Source of the DNA: Falsibacillus pallidus
GTDB taxonomy: Bacteria; Bacillota; Bacilli; Bacillales; DSM-25281
DNA length: 64,000 nucleotides
NCBI RefSeq assembly: GCF_003350505.1
Contig: NZ_QQAY01000012.1
Location: 29,007 to 93,006, forward strand
Direction: 5' to 3'
Positions within the stretch are counted from its first letter, which is position 1. The number at the start of each line of letters is the position of its first letter. Shown here in pieces: positions 39,815 through 48,058 of the stretch. Both the position numbers and the translations under genes were made by a program. The notes under the pieces were generated by a model. It was given only the letters and a program-made list of their open reading frames with translations. It was not told the origin of the DNA and did not search any database.

Positions 39815-40570
39815 ATGAGTACACCACTAAATTATCGTAAATTCGCAGCATCCATGACTACAGCAGCGGTAGTGATAACAGCTATTGCACCAGCAGCTGC
39901 TGCAGCAAGCTTCACAGATGTTTCAGACCGCTACAAGGAGGCAGTAGACCTTCTTCTATCAAAAAACGCCACACAAGGTGTGAGCGCTGATAAATTCGGT
40001 ACTGATATGAACATCAAACGAATCGACGCAGCTGTCATGGTGTCAAAGGTATTGGACCTAAACGTAGATTCTGCTCCAGCTTCCGGATTCACAGATGTAC
40101 CTTCTGATAGAGCGAAATACGTAAATGCCCTTAAAGCAGCCGGCATCATCAACGGTAAATCAGCCACTACCTTCGATCCGCAAGCTAACATGACACGTGC
40201 CGAAATGGCAAAAGTAATTGCTCTTGCCTATGATCTCAAAGGAACATCCGACCTGCCTTTCACAGATGTCAGCAAAACTTTTGAGCAATACGTTAAAGCA
40301 CTCTATGAAAATGATATCACTCAAGGCAAAACTGCTACGCAATTCGGATCCAATGCCAACGTGACACGTGGAGAGTTTGCACTGTTTGTATATCGTGCTG
40401 AAGTGCCTAATGTGGTGGATGTATCAAGTTTGAGTCTAGAGCAAAGTAAGCCTACTAATATCACTACTACGCATGATGTTAATCAAGATTTTGCTGCTGC
40501 GAGTGATTTTGTTGGTGGTTTGGAAGGAACTATTGCATCTGGGCTAATTGCAGGAGGCAGATCTTTGTAG
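39815..40570 (+). CDS. SLH-only exported protein, shortened paralogue of the S-layer protein
   Basis: A 251-aa exported protein. The signal peptide (NYRKFAASMTTAAVVITAIA, then AAAAA) is followed by three SLH domains (about 33-90, 91-150, 151-205; for example FTDVSDRYKEAVDLLLSKNA, ANMTRAEMAKVIALAYDL, NVTRGEFALFVYRAE). These match the first 205 residues of the 823-aa S-layer protein at 41580, including IINGKSAT and LPFTDVSKTFEQYVKALYE. After SLH3 only about 45 residues remain, with no Ig-like domains. It could occupy wall anchoring sites or cover gaps in the lattice. It has its own terminator. Confidence 0.9.
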   Translation: MSTPLNYRKFAASMTTAAVVITAIAPAAAAASFTDVSDRYKEAVDLLLSKNATQGVSADKFGTDMNIKRIDAAVMVSKVLDLNVDSAPASGFTDVPSDRAKYVNALKAAGIINGKSATTFDPQANMTRAEMAKVIALAYDLKGTSDLPFTDVSKTFEQYVKALYENDITQGKTATQFGSNANVTRGEFALFVYRAEVPNVVDVSSLSLEQSKPTNITTTHDVNQDFAAASDFVGGLEGTIASGLIAGGRSL

Positions 40571-40597
40571 TTTTATACATTAATATGATCATTAATA

Positions 40598-40630
40598 AAA
40601 TCCCCTGTCGCTATTTGACAGGGGATTTTT
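40598..40630 (+). terminator. Terminator of the SLH-only gene
   Basis: AAATCCCCTGTC / GACAGGGGATTT perfect 12-bp stem, then TTT. Confidence 0.92.
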
Positions 40631-40755
40631 CATTGAGAAAACTTACTCTAATTGTAGCTATCCTCATACGTTCTTAATAATTCATTAGTCAGAAGGCAAA
40701 TTATAAATAGACTCTAAATGCCTACATTTTCTTACAAAATTCAGCATAATTTAAA

Positions 40756-40775
40756 TTAATCAAACGTTTGATTAA
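40756..40775. repeat. 20-bp perfect palindrome
   Basis: TTAATCAAACGTTTGATTAA, identical to a copy inside comFC (12751-12770). A decayed version is in copy B near 41168. It looks like a repressor operator, with no gene it clearly controls. Confidence 0.65.
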
Positions 40776-40902
40776 ATATTGGAGATATCTATGTTAAATC
40801 TACATTTGGCTACCATTCCACTTGAGGAATTTGTCAAATGGTGCAACATAAGAAAACAGGATTTCCAATTCAACTGCATTGCTTTAATGTATTCTACAAA
40901 TG

Positions 40903-40940
40903 AAAAGGCTCTATGGAGAATTATCTCCATAGAGCCTTTT
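40903..40940. terminator. Perfect 17-bp terminator-like hairpin in a gene-poor gap
   Basis: AAAAGGCTCTATGGAGA pairs perfectly with TCTCCATAGAGCCTTTT around an ATTA loop. It has T-runs on both strands but no clear gene before it on the plus strand; it may end an unrecognised short RNA. Confidence 0.7.
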
Positions 40941-40989
40941 AACTATCTTTCACACTTTAGAGGGTTGGGGATCAGGTACCAATATTATA

Positions 40990-41222
40990 GTTTTATTAAT
41001 TAATATAATTTTCACTTAAACCCCTGTTGCTCTTTAACTGGAACTTTTTAAAAAAACTTACTATGATTACATCTGTACCAAATCTCTGTTATGATCCATA
41101 AGTCAGATGACTAATTAAAAGGTATCTTTATACCGAACTCTTTCTACAATACTCACATTAATTTAAATTAATAAAACGTTTGATTGAATATTAGAGATAT
41201 TTATGTAAAATCAACATTTTTT
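40990..41222. repeat. Diverged tandem duplication, copy B
   Basis: The partner of copy A at 40571-40805. Its terminator stem has decayed (CCCCTGT ... AACTGG) and its palindrome half is altered. The sequence from here to 41527 has no convincing gene. Confidence 0.72.
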
Positions 41223-41527
41223 TAAATTTTAACTTTATAAAAATTATCGGGTAGTTGAATAGAACATGAGAAAACTCTATATTTACTTAGCACAATTCCT
41301 TAAATAACCTCTACACACGAAATATCCCATTTGAGAATTCTTTTACTGACATTTATACTTTAGAGTGTTGGGGAACAGCACCAATTTTAAGATTTTGAAC
41401 ACGATGTAACCCTCAATGTAAATATTATATTGAGTAGTTGAGGAAAAGTAAAAATCATTCCTACTTTTTATAAGTCTATATTCATTGAAATTAAATTTCT
41501 TTTGAAAAAATAAGCTTATCTTTTACG

Positions 41528-41559
41528 AAAAGGGCTGCCAAATGCTTGGCAGCCCTTTT
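41528..41559 (-). terminator. Terminator of the S-layer protein gene
   Basis: AAAAGGGCTGCCAA / TTGGCAGCCCTTTT perfect 14-bp stem with a 4-nt loop, 20 nt after the stop codon. Confidence 0.92.
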
Positions 41560-41579
41560 CCAATTAATTTTTCTTAATA

Positions 41580-44051
41580 TTACTTAGCAACAGTTAATAC
41601 TGTATCGTATGTCAATGGGTTACCTTTTAAATCCATGCCATCAGTAGTATCTGCTACTTTAACAGTAATAGTACTGTTAGCAAGTTGAGTTGCAGTAATT
41701 CCAGTAGATAAAGTTACTACTAAGTTTTTGTCATCTGCAGTAGTTCCAGTACCTACGGATGCAATTCCTGCTTTAACTCCATCTACATACACTTCAAAGT
41801 CATCTCCAGCAGCTGCTTGAACAAGTTCAGCATCATGTACTGCTTCTGAGAATGTAAGATTAATGTCAGTCGCATTTACTAAAGTAGCTGAGCTTAATAC
41901 AGGCATAACGTTTTCAGATAAGTTTTCAGTTGAACTGAAACTATTAATTGCAACGTTATTTTCACCTTTAACACTGTTAGAGATTTGGAACGAACGGTCT
42001 CCGCTAAGAGCGATTGAACCGTCTTTAAGAGTTAATTTAACTAAAGTCTTGTCTCCAACAAATACAGCTGAATCAAATACTTTAACACCATCAATCATGT
42101 AGTTATCTGGGTTAACAGCCGTAGAGCCCATTGATTTTGAATATTTTACATAGAAAGTATTTCTTGCAACAGTAGCAGGACCACCTACAGCAGAAGCATT
42201 TTCCCCAGGAATATAAATATTGCTAATTGCAGGAGTTGCTGTATCAGATGAAGCATTCAATGTAAATGCCACATCTAAAGCTGAAGTTCTAGCAGTTGTA
42301 CCATCGGAGATACCAGCTGCAGGAATGCTTAATTTATAACTTCCAGCTTCAAATCCAGTTACTTTAATTTTAATTGTGTTACCAACCACAATGACATCAT
42401 TAGTTTCATCAATTGCTGCTGTTCCAACAGTTTTAAGGACATTATCTGGAGTAGTATAGCTTCCAGTGATCTCAACACCTTTAACTGCTGAAAGATTTGG
42501 TGCTTCATTAAATGTTAATTGTACGTATTTATCAGTTGTATCAGAAACTACTTCTGTCTTTTCTAGTACTGGTGCACTCAATGTAAATGCAGAAGCTTTT
42601 GTATAATCTGCTCCGGAATTACTAGATAAGTCTTTGTATCCAGTAATAGCTAATGAATGTACACCCTGAGTAGTTAAACCAGCTTTTGTGATTGTTAATG
42701 TATTTGTAGAAGAATCAAAAGTCTGCGTTTCACCAGTTACAGGTGTTCCATCAATTGAGAGATTAGCATATTTCCCAGCAGAGATTAGCTTTAATTTCTC
42801 GCTGAATTTCACTTTTACAGTAGTTGTATCAACAGTTGATACTGAAGAAATTGTTGGAGCTACAGTTTCATTTACAGTTGATTTAACATAAACCTCAACT
42901 GGAGCAGAAATTAAGTTTAGAGATTGATCTTTAGCACCAACTACTACAACTTTATATTCCTTATCCGTAGTCAAACCACTGATTGAAATTTGGTCATCAC
43001 CGGTGCTGTAGTTTACAGTCATTGAAGAAGTAACATCTGTGCTACCATCATACACTGCAACATTACCACTTGTGCTTAAGTCTTCAGAGAAATTCAAAAC
43101 TGCTGTTCCAGCTTCAGGATAAGTTACACCTGTATAAACTGGTTTCACGTTATCTTTAAAGTTGATAGTTTTTGTGAATTTATCTGTCATAGATGTAGAA
43201 TCAGCTTTAGTATCTACTTCATTTACAATCGCAACGAAAGTAGTATCGTTTTGAATTGCATTATTTAATGTAAGAACCACAGTTTTGTTATCATCTTGAA
43301 GAACTGGAGTCCAAGTTGTACCAGCAGGCACACCAACTAGGCTGTAAGTTCCTGCGTTTTCAGCAGTTGTCTTATTTACCTCAACGTTGAATTTCACTTC
43401 TAATTTTTTTGCGTTAATTGCACTTACACTCACAACTTCTGGAGTTGCAGGAGTCATATGCTCAGCACGGTATACAAACAATGCAAATTCTCCACGAGTT
43501 ACTTGAGCATCAGAACCGAATTTAGTGTCAGTTTTACCACCAGTGATTCCTGCTTCGTAAAGAGCTTTTACATATTGTTCGAAAGTTTTGCTTACATCTG
43601 TGAATGGAAGATCTTTAGATCCAGTCAATTTGTAAGCGTTAGCGATTACTTTCGCCATTTCAGCGCGAGTCATGAATTCATCTGCACCAAATTTAGTTGC
43701 AGATTTACCGTTGATAATTCCAGCTTCTTTAAGAGCGTTTACTGCTTTCACTCCACGATCAGGAACATCAGTGAATCCAGCTGCAGGAGCGTTGTCACCA
43801 GAAAGTCCTAGTGCTTTTGCTACCATGATTGCAGCGTCTACACGTTTGATGTTGTCGCCAGTTCCGAATTTAGTATCAGTAAGACCATTAGTGATATCTT
43901 TAGATACTAGGTAATCTACTGCTTCTTTGTAGCGGTCTGCTACATCTGTGAAGCTAGCTGCAGAAGCAGCAGGTGCGATTGCTGATGCTACGACAGCAGC
44001 TGTAGCAGCTGTTGCAACAAACTTGCGGTAAGACTTAGGTTGATAAGCCAT
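41580..44051 (-). CDS. S-layer protein with three SLH domains
   Basis: An 823-aa exported protein that should form the surface lattice. It has a signal peptide (SYRKFVATAATAAVVASAIA, AxA cut), three SLH domains (about 33-90, 92-150, 152-210: ASFTDVADRYKEAVDYLVSK, MTRAEMAKVIANAYKL, LPFTDVSKTFEQYVKALYEA), then Ig-like modules (from VSVSAINAKKLEVKF, several with FSEDL/FSEKL/FSEAV strands) to the end. Composition is Thr/Val/Ser-rich with few bulky residues and no Cys. SLH domains bind pyruvylated wall polymer made via CsaB (49538). SecA2/SlaP is the likely exporter. It has a strong promoter, a long leader and a strong terminator. Confidence 0.95.
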   Translation of the reverse strand: MAYQPKSYRKFVATAATAAVVASAIAPAASAASFTDVADRYKEAVDYLVSKDITNGLTDTKFGTGDNIKRVDAAIMVAKALGLSGDNAPAAGFTDVPDRGVKAVNALKEAGIINGKSATKFGADEFMTRAEMAKVIANAYKLTGSKDLPFTDVSKTFEQYVKALYEAGITGGKTDTKFGSDAQVTRGEFALFVYRAEHMTPATPEVVSVSAINAKKLEVKFNVEVNKTTAENAGTYSLVGVPAGTTWTPVLQDDNKTVVLTLNNAIQNDTTFVAIVNEVDTKADSTSMTDKFTKTINFKDNVKPVYTGVTYPEAGTAVLNFSEDLSTSGNVAVYDGSTDVTSSMTVNYSTGDDQISISGLTTDKEYKVVVVGAKDQSLNLISAPVEVYVKSTVNETVAPTISSVSTVDTTTVKVKFSEKLKLISAGKYANLSIDGTPVTGETQTFDSSTNTLTITKAGLTTQGVHSLAITGYKDLSSNSGADYTKASAFTLSAPVLEKTEVVSDTTDKYVQLTFNEAPNLSAVKGVEITGSYTTPDNVLKTVGTAAIDETNDVIVVGNTIKIKVTGFEAGSYKLSIPAAGISDGTTARTSALDVAFTLNASSDTATPAISNIYIPGENASAVGGPATVARNTFYVKYSKSMGSTAVNPDNYMIDGVKVFDSAVFVGDKTLVKLTLKDGSIALSGDRSFQISNSVKGENNVAINSFSSTENLSENVMPVLSSATLVNATDINLTFSEAVHDAELVQAAAGDDFEVYVDGVKAGIASVGTGTTADDKNLVVTLSTGITATQLANSTITVKVADTTDGMDLKGNPLTYDTVLTVAK

Positions 44052-44092
44052 TTGTTAGTTCCTCCCTGTTTTGAAAAAAAGTTTAATTTAGT

Positions 44093-44116
44093 TGAATCGG
44101 TGAAGCACCGATCAAT
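44093..44116 (-). promoter_or_regulatory. Hairpin in the S-layer mRNA leader
   Basis: ATCGGTG / CACCGAT with a 3-nt loop (44096-44112), extendable by three more pairs past a bulge. It lies about 45 nt upstream of the start codon. It could stabilise the abundant S-layer mRNA. Confidence 0.55.
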
Positions 44117-44276
44117 TAACTACATGCAGTCAATAATCCTAAACCCACAAATTCCACTGTATGACGTATGAACCATCTTTATTCCAATTAATTCTTTGGA
44201 ATTTATATGAATCTCATCAACATAATGGGTATGTACTCATATATTAGCAGAATTAGAATTATTAAACTCGTAATCT

Positions 44277-44304
44277 ATTCTATCAAATCAATTGGATTTT
44301 TCAA
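44277..44304 (-). promoter_or_regulatory. Sigma-A-type promoter of the S-layer gene
   Basis: Minus strand TTGAAA, 16-nt spacer, TAGAAT. It predicts a leader of about 215 nt. The rest of the 480-nt gap is AT-rich without other recognisable features. Confidence 0.65.
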
Positions 44305-44475
44305 CTGTTTTTTACATATTTCTCTATTTCTTTGTAATATAATATTTTCCAGTTGTTTCATTCCCTGAAAATATTTTGCTGGAGAAATAGTTAAAAAGAG
44401 CGATAAATCCTCATTTTCTGACAATAATATAGACGAAAGCATCATAAAAAAGGTTTCAAAAAGATTACAAAAAAA

Positions 44476-44514
44476 ACAAAAAATCCTGCGACAAGTTTCG
44501 CAGGATTTTTTGTT
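44476..44514 (-). terminator. Terminator of the wall-polymer gene cluster
   Basis: AAATCCTGCGA / TCGCAGGATTT perfect 11-bp stem with a 6-nt loop and long T-runs, after the O-antigen-ligase-like gene. Confidence 0.92.
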
Positions 44515-44531
44515 TTTCTATATGAAAGTGA

Positions 44532-45905
44532 TTAATTTACTTGTTTTTGGTTTTGGTGCAGGAACGCGACTCCCAATCCAGCCAGGATCCAGAAGATAAC
44601 ATTCAGCTGAGGAATAAAGATCAGGTTGTTGGACAGGTTCTGCACCATAAAGGTAGCTCCTCCAACGAATAGCCCAGCAGCAACCACTTTTCCAAGTGTA
44701 TCCTGTCTGAAATACAGGACAGCAAGCCTCAAATAGTAGACTACATAAATCATCAAGAATGCAAGGATTCCGAAGATTCCTGTTTCAGCTGCTACTTTCA
44801 AATAAGAGTTGTGCACGGAATATTCATCATATCCAATATCCAATTCCGGATATTTGGTCACGAAATCTTTGTAGCGTACGTAATAGTTACCCATCCCGAC
44901 ACCAAGAATCGGATTGTCTTTAAACATTACCCATCCTGTTTTCCAAAGCGTAACGCGGGAAACGAGGGCTTTATTCGTAGTGGCATCCTCAGGGGACTGC
45001 TCCACTTCTGGCTCATCATTATTGTCGCCATCGGCGTGTTCTCCATTGGAAACCGCACCGGAATGCTTTTTGAATACCAACTCTTCCATCGCATACAAAG
45101 CAGAATTTGTACGGGATTGGACATCAGGCATAAAGTACACACCTACTAGCATTACAATAAATGCAAGCAAAATGTGAGGCTTGAAAAAGTTCCTAACAAA
45201 TGTCTTCGGCATAATCAAGATGACCAAAATGAAACCGGCAGCCATTGTCATCCATGCTGAACGGGTATACGTCAAAATGACGTTAACGACGTAGATCGCA
45301 TAAAAGACGAACATTAGGAGCTGAGCCGTTTTGTTCTTGAAATAGACGACTGAAAATAAGAACAGAGATGGAATGACAATATTCAAATACCCTGCATAGT
45401 AGTTCGGGTTGATCAAAGTAGAATCGACGCGGCCTTTTGCTTCTTGAAGAGCGTAAAGTCCTGCTTTGTTCAATGAGAAGTTAAAGATATATTGGAAGAC
45501 ACCAAACAATCCAACCAGTAAAGCAGCAGCGCCGAATGATAGCGCAAAGTTACGGTATTGCTCCTTCGTGAACTGTACTTTTGCAACGATGAAGAACATG
45601 AACACGTAAGACAGATAACGTGCAATCTCCATCACAGCCGGACCGTAGCTGACTGCCTTCACCATCGAAATGATGCTGATCACGAGGAATGCTCCGAAAG
45701 CGATAGCAAACCACTTTATCGGAAGATCATTCAACTTAATGCGGCCATTTATATAATCCCAGATGAATACCAGGACCAATATCGGTATCGTAATTACCTC
45801 TACAGAAAGAGGAAGCGGGCCTATATACGTTTTAAAATAGAAGATAGGCACAATGAAAAGCATGAGTAAAATCATATAGTACGTGAGTGACTTTTTGTGA
45901 GACAT
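44532..45905 (-). CDS. O-antigen ligase/polymerase-like membrane protein (Wzy_C family)
   Basis: A 457-aa membrane protein with about 11-12 helices that resembles WaaL/Wzy/TuaE enzymes, which polymerise or ligate lipid-linked glycans. A large outside loop (about residues 255-355) is acidic and polar with EHADGDNNDEPEVEQSPED. It then has the family's LWKTGWVMFKDNPILGVGMG and YDEYSVHNSYLKVAAETGIF, ending LAGLGVAFLHQNQKQVN. It is the last gene of a minus-strand unit after two glycosyltransferases and WecC. It likely polymerises the repeating unit of the secondary wall polymer; substrate is inferred. Confidence 0.87.
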   Translation of the reverse strand: MSHKKSLTYYMILLMLFIVPIFYFKTYIGPLPLSVEVITIPILVLVFIWDYINGRIKLNDLPIKWFAIAFGAFLVISIISMVKAVSYGPAVMEIARYLSYVFMFFIVAKVQFTKEQYRNFALSFGAAALLVGLFGVFQYIFNFSLNKAGLYALQEAKGRVDSTLINPNYYAGYLNIVIPSLFLFSVVYFKNKTAQLLMFVFYAIYVVNVILTYTRSAWMTMAAGFILVILIMPKTFVRNFFKPHILLAFIVMLVGVYFMPDVQSRTNSALYAMEELVFKKHSGAVSNGEHADGDNNDEPEVEQSPEDATTNKALVSRVTLWKTGWVMFKDNPILGVGMGNYYVRYKDFVTKYPELDIGYDEYSVHNSYLKVAAETGIFGILAFLMIYVVYYLRLAVLYFRQDTLGKVVAAGLFVGGATFMVQNLSNNLIFIPQLNVIFWILAGLGVAFLHQNQKQVN

Positions 45906-45979
45906 TTTAGGTAATCTCCTTTATGAGTTTCCGTTTTTACATTTATCAACATACACGAAACAAGTAGTGAAAACAACAA

Positions 45980-47092
45980 CTAATTTTTTCTTTTCAAGAG
46001 GCGTGCATACGTATCCCACGTCAAGGATGCGAGCTTGTCCAATGAAAAATGTTCCTGGGCGAATTGGCGAAGATTTACTCCTTTGTCTCTTAGCTTACCG
46101 ATTTCCCAATCTTTGTATGCAGATTCGATGGCATTGGCAAATTCCCCTTCATCTCCTACCGGTACAACCCAGCCTTTTTCAGGAGAAGTTATCAGTTCAT
46201 TTACACCGCCGACATCTGTCGTGATGATTGGAACGTTTTCGTTCGCTGCTTCCAATAGGACCAATGGAAAGCTTTCACTGAATGAGGCAAGAAGCGCCGC
46301 ATCTGAGAACGAGAATATTGCATTGACGTCTTTTCGGAAACCTAAGAAAGAAACCTGGCTGTTTAGACCCATTTCCTTTACTTTCTCTTCCAGATCTGTC
46401 CGGATTGGACCATCCCCGACAAGAAGCAGTTTGATTTTTGGATTATGGAGCTGCTTCAATGCTTTAAAGACCATTTCGTGCCCTTTGACGGGATGGAGGC
46501 GGGCAACCATTGTCAGCACAAATACCTCATTCGTTAGCTGCAGCTGCTTTCTTAATTCTTTTTGAGAATCAATTGCCGGTGAGAAATCAATTCCATTGTA
46601 GACGGATTGAATCTTCTCTTCCGGGATGCCGAATTCCATCAAGTTTGACTTAAAACGGTCAGATACAGCAAAGAAGTAGTCAATTTTGCGGATGGATGCT
46701 AGATTGAGCTTTGTGAATAACCATCCTTTGACGCCCGACTTCATGAAATCAAGCTTCGGATCGCTGTGGATAGTGGTCACCCAAAGAGCAGAAAGCTTCT
46801 TCTTTATGAATGTCCCATAAAAGTTTGCCCGGGGGCCATGTGTATGAAGAATGTCAAATTTCTCTTTATTGATAAAAGAAACAAGGCGACTTAGAATACT
46901 TAGATCATACCGGGACTTTTGCTTGAACAACTCAACACGTACTCCAACTTGTCTTGCTTCTTCCGCCAGCGGCCCTTCCTGAAAGACAATCAGACACACG
47001 TCTTCCTTTGGAAGCTTGGATAAAAGCGTCACGACATGCTTCCTTGAGCCGCCTGTTTCGCCCCCGCTGATCATATGGACAATTTTCATCAC
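45980..47092 (-). CDS. Glycosyltransferase family 4 protein
   Basis: A 370-aa cytosolic GT-B enzyme. The N-terminal half has MKIVHMISGGETGGSRKHVV (a glycine-rich acceptor loop) and FDILHTHGPRANFYGTFIKK. The C-terminal nucleotide-sugar half has VYNGIDFSP, LTMVARLHPVKGHEMVFKAL, IKLLLVGDGPIRTDLEEKVK, and ALLASFSESFPLVLLEAANE with the EX7E pattern. Sugar specificity cannot be read from sequence. It sits between the TagA/WecG-like gene and the polymerase-like gene, so it probably builds the repeat unit. Confidence 0.92.
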   Translation of the reverse strand: MMKIVHMISGGETGGSRKHVVTLLSKLPKEDVCLIVFQEGPLAEEARQVGVRVELFKQKSRYDLSILSRLVSFINKEKFDILHTHGPRANFYGTFIKKKLSALWVTTIHSDPKLDFMKSGVKGWLFTKLNLASIRKIDYFFAVSDRFKSNLMEFGIPEEKIQSVYNGIDFSPAIDSQKELRKQLQLTNEVFVLTMVARLHPVKGHEMVFKALKQLHNPKIKLLLVGDGPIRTDLEEKVKEMGLNSQVSFLGFRKDVNAIFSFSDAALLASFSESFPLVLLEAANENVPIITTDVGGVNELITSPEKGWVVPVGDEGEFANAIESAYKDWEIGKLRDKGVNLRQFAQEHFSLDKLASLTWDTYARLLKRKN

Positions 47093-47335
47093 ACTGTCTC
47101 CCTACCATTCAAAATTGCTGTGTTCGTAAAGATAGTTGTTAAAATCCTAATGCCGATTTTAACGTAAAAATAGTAATATCCTGCTTAGGAATTTACTGCT
47201 CCAGCTCTTTTCTCTCTTTTTACGATATTTTGAACTTAATACATTGCATATGAAATCAAACTTTAATAGCTAAAGAAAAGAGCCTTAAAAATACAAAAGA
47301 AACGGAGCCAGGCTGGGGCCTGACCCCTTGGTTTA

Positions 47336-48049
47336 TCACTTTGAAAACAAAACTCTCATGAGAAACTTAGGCAGCGCCATCTGCCTTTTCAATCGGCTCG
47401 GTTCTTTCATCAATCGATATAACCATTCCAGGCCGAGCTTCCGGTAGAATTCCGGCGCCCTTTGGACATGCCCCGCAAATACATCGAAGCTTCCGCCTAC
47501 CCCTTGGAAAACAACAGGGTGCAGATGGTTCATATGCTCACGGATCCAAAGCTCCTGACGCGGGCTTCCCATAGCTACAAAGAGTAGATCGGGCTTCGCT
47601 GCGTTTATTTTCTCTACAACTTTACCCGCATCTTTTTCATAGCCATTCTGCGTGCCGGAAATGTGGATGGCAGGATACTTTGCTTTGATATTCTCCGCTG
47701 CCTTCTGGACCACTTCTTCTTTCGCACCATATAAGAACACACCATGCCCTTCATCGGCTGCGAATTTCAGCAGTCTGTCCATCATATCGACGCCGGTCAC
47801 CCTTGAACGGATGCTCCCCTTCTTCAGCTTGGAAGCCAGAAGGATCCCGACTCCATCAGGAATTTGGTAAGTGGAAGAGTTGATTAATTCCATCAGTTCG
47901 GCGTTTTTCTCTGCAGCCATTACCTTTTCCGGATTCACTGCGATGATCGTTGATTTTTCTCTTAAGGCGATTCTTGTTTTTAAATCCTGGATGATTTCTT
48001 CATAGTTTAATGGCGATACGTTAACACCAAAATACTGTTCTTTTTCCAT
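47336..48049 (-). CDS. TagA/WecG-type ManNAc or ManNAcA transferase (GT26)
   Basis: Adds the second sugar, N-acetylmannosamine (TagA) or its uronic acid (WecG), to GlcNAc-PP-undecaprenol made by TagO. The 237-aa protein has TIIAVNPEKVMAAEKNAELM, YQIPDGVGILLASKLKKGSI, VTGVDMMDRLLKFAADEGHG, LLFVAMGSPRQELWIREHM and VGGSFDVFAGHVQRAPEFYR. It directly follows wecC (9-nt gap), which makes the uronic acid donor. The neighbour therefore tips the choice toward a WecG-like ManNAcA activity, though TagA activity remains possible. A 243-nt gap follows before the next gene. Confidence 0.9.
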   Translation of the reverse strand: MEKEQYFGVNVSPLNYEEIIQDLKTRIALREKSTIIAVNPEKVMAAEKNAELMELINSSTYQIPDGVGILLASKLKKGSIRSRVTGVDMMDRLLKFAADEGHGVFLYGAKEEVVQKAAENIKAKYPAIHISGTQNGYEKDAGKVVEKINAAKPDLLFVAMGSPRQELWIREHMNHLHPVVFQGVGGSFDVFAGHVQRAPEFYRKLGLEWLYRLMKEPSRLKRQMALPKFLMRVLFSK

Positions 48050-48058
48050 TCTATATCC

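Larger units (their letters stand above)
40571..40805. repeat. Diverged tandem duplication, copy A
   Basis: About 235 bp after the SLH-only gene that align along their length with 40990-41222 (copy B), offset about 411 bp. Shared blocks are CCCCTGT, ACTTACT, TAGTCAGA, AATTTAAATTAAT, AAACGTTTGATT and GAGATAT. Following sequences (TTTAGAG-GTTGGGGA) are also shared. Copy A includes the SLH-only gene's terminator. Confidence 0.75.

Noticed and set aside
40779..41003. A 74-aa open frame in the gap after the SLH-only gene
   Set aside because: It runs through a perfect terminator hairpin, and the duplicated copy B reads ATG TAA at the same place, so coding is not conserved.
47093..47335. Possible small RNA or riboswitch between the GT4 and TagA/WecG genes
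   Set aside because: Only a short GC-rich hairpin-like stretch (GGGGCCTGACCCC) is present; there is no conserved architecture or T-run that I can support.
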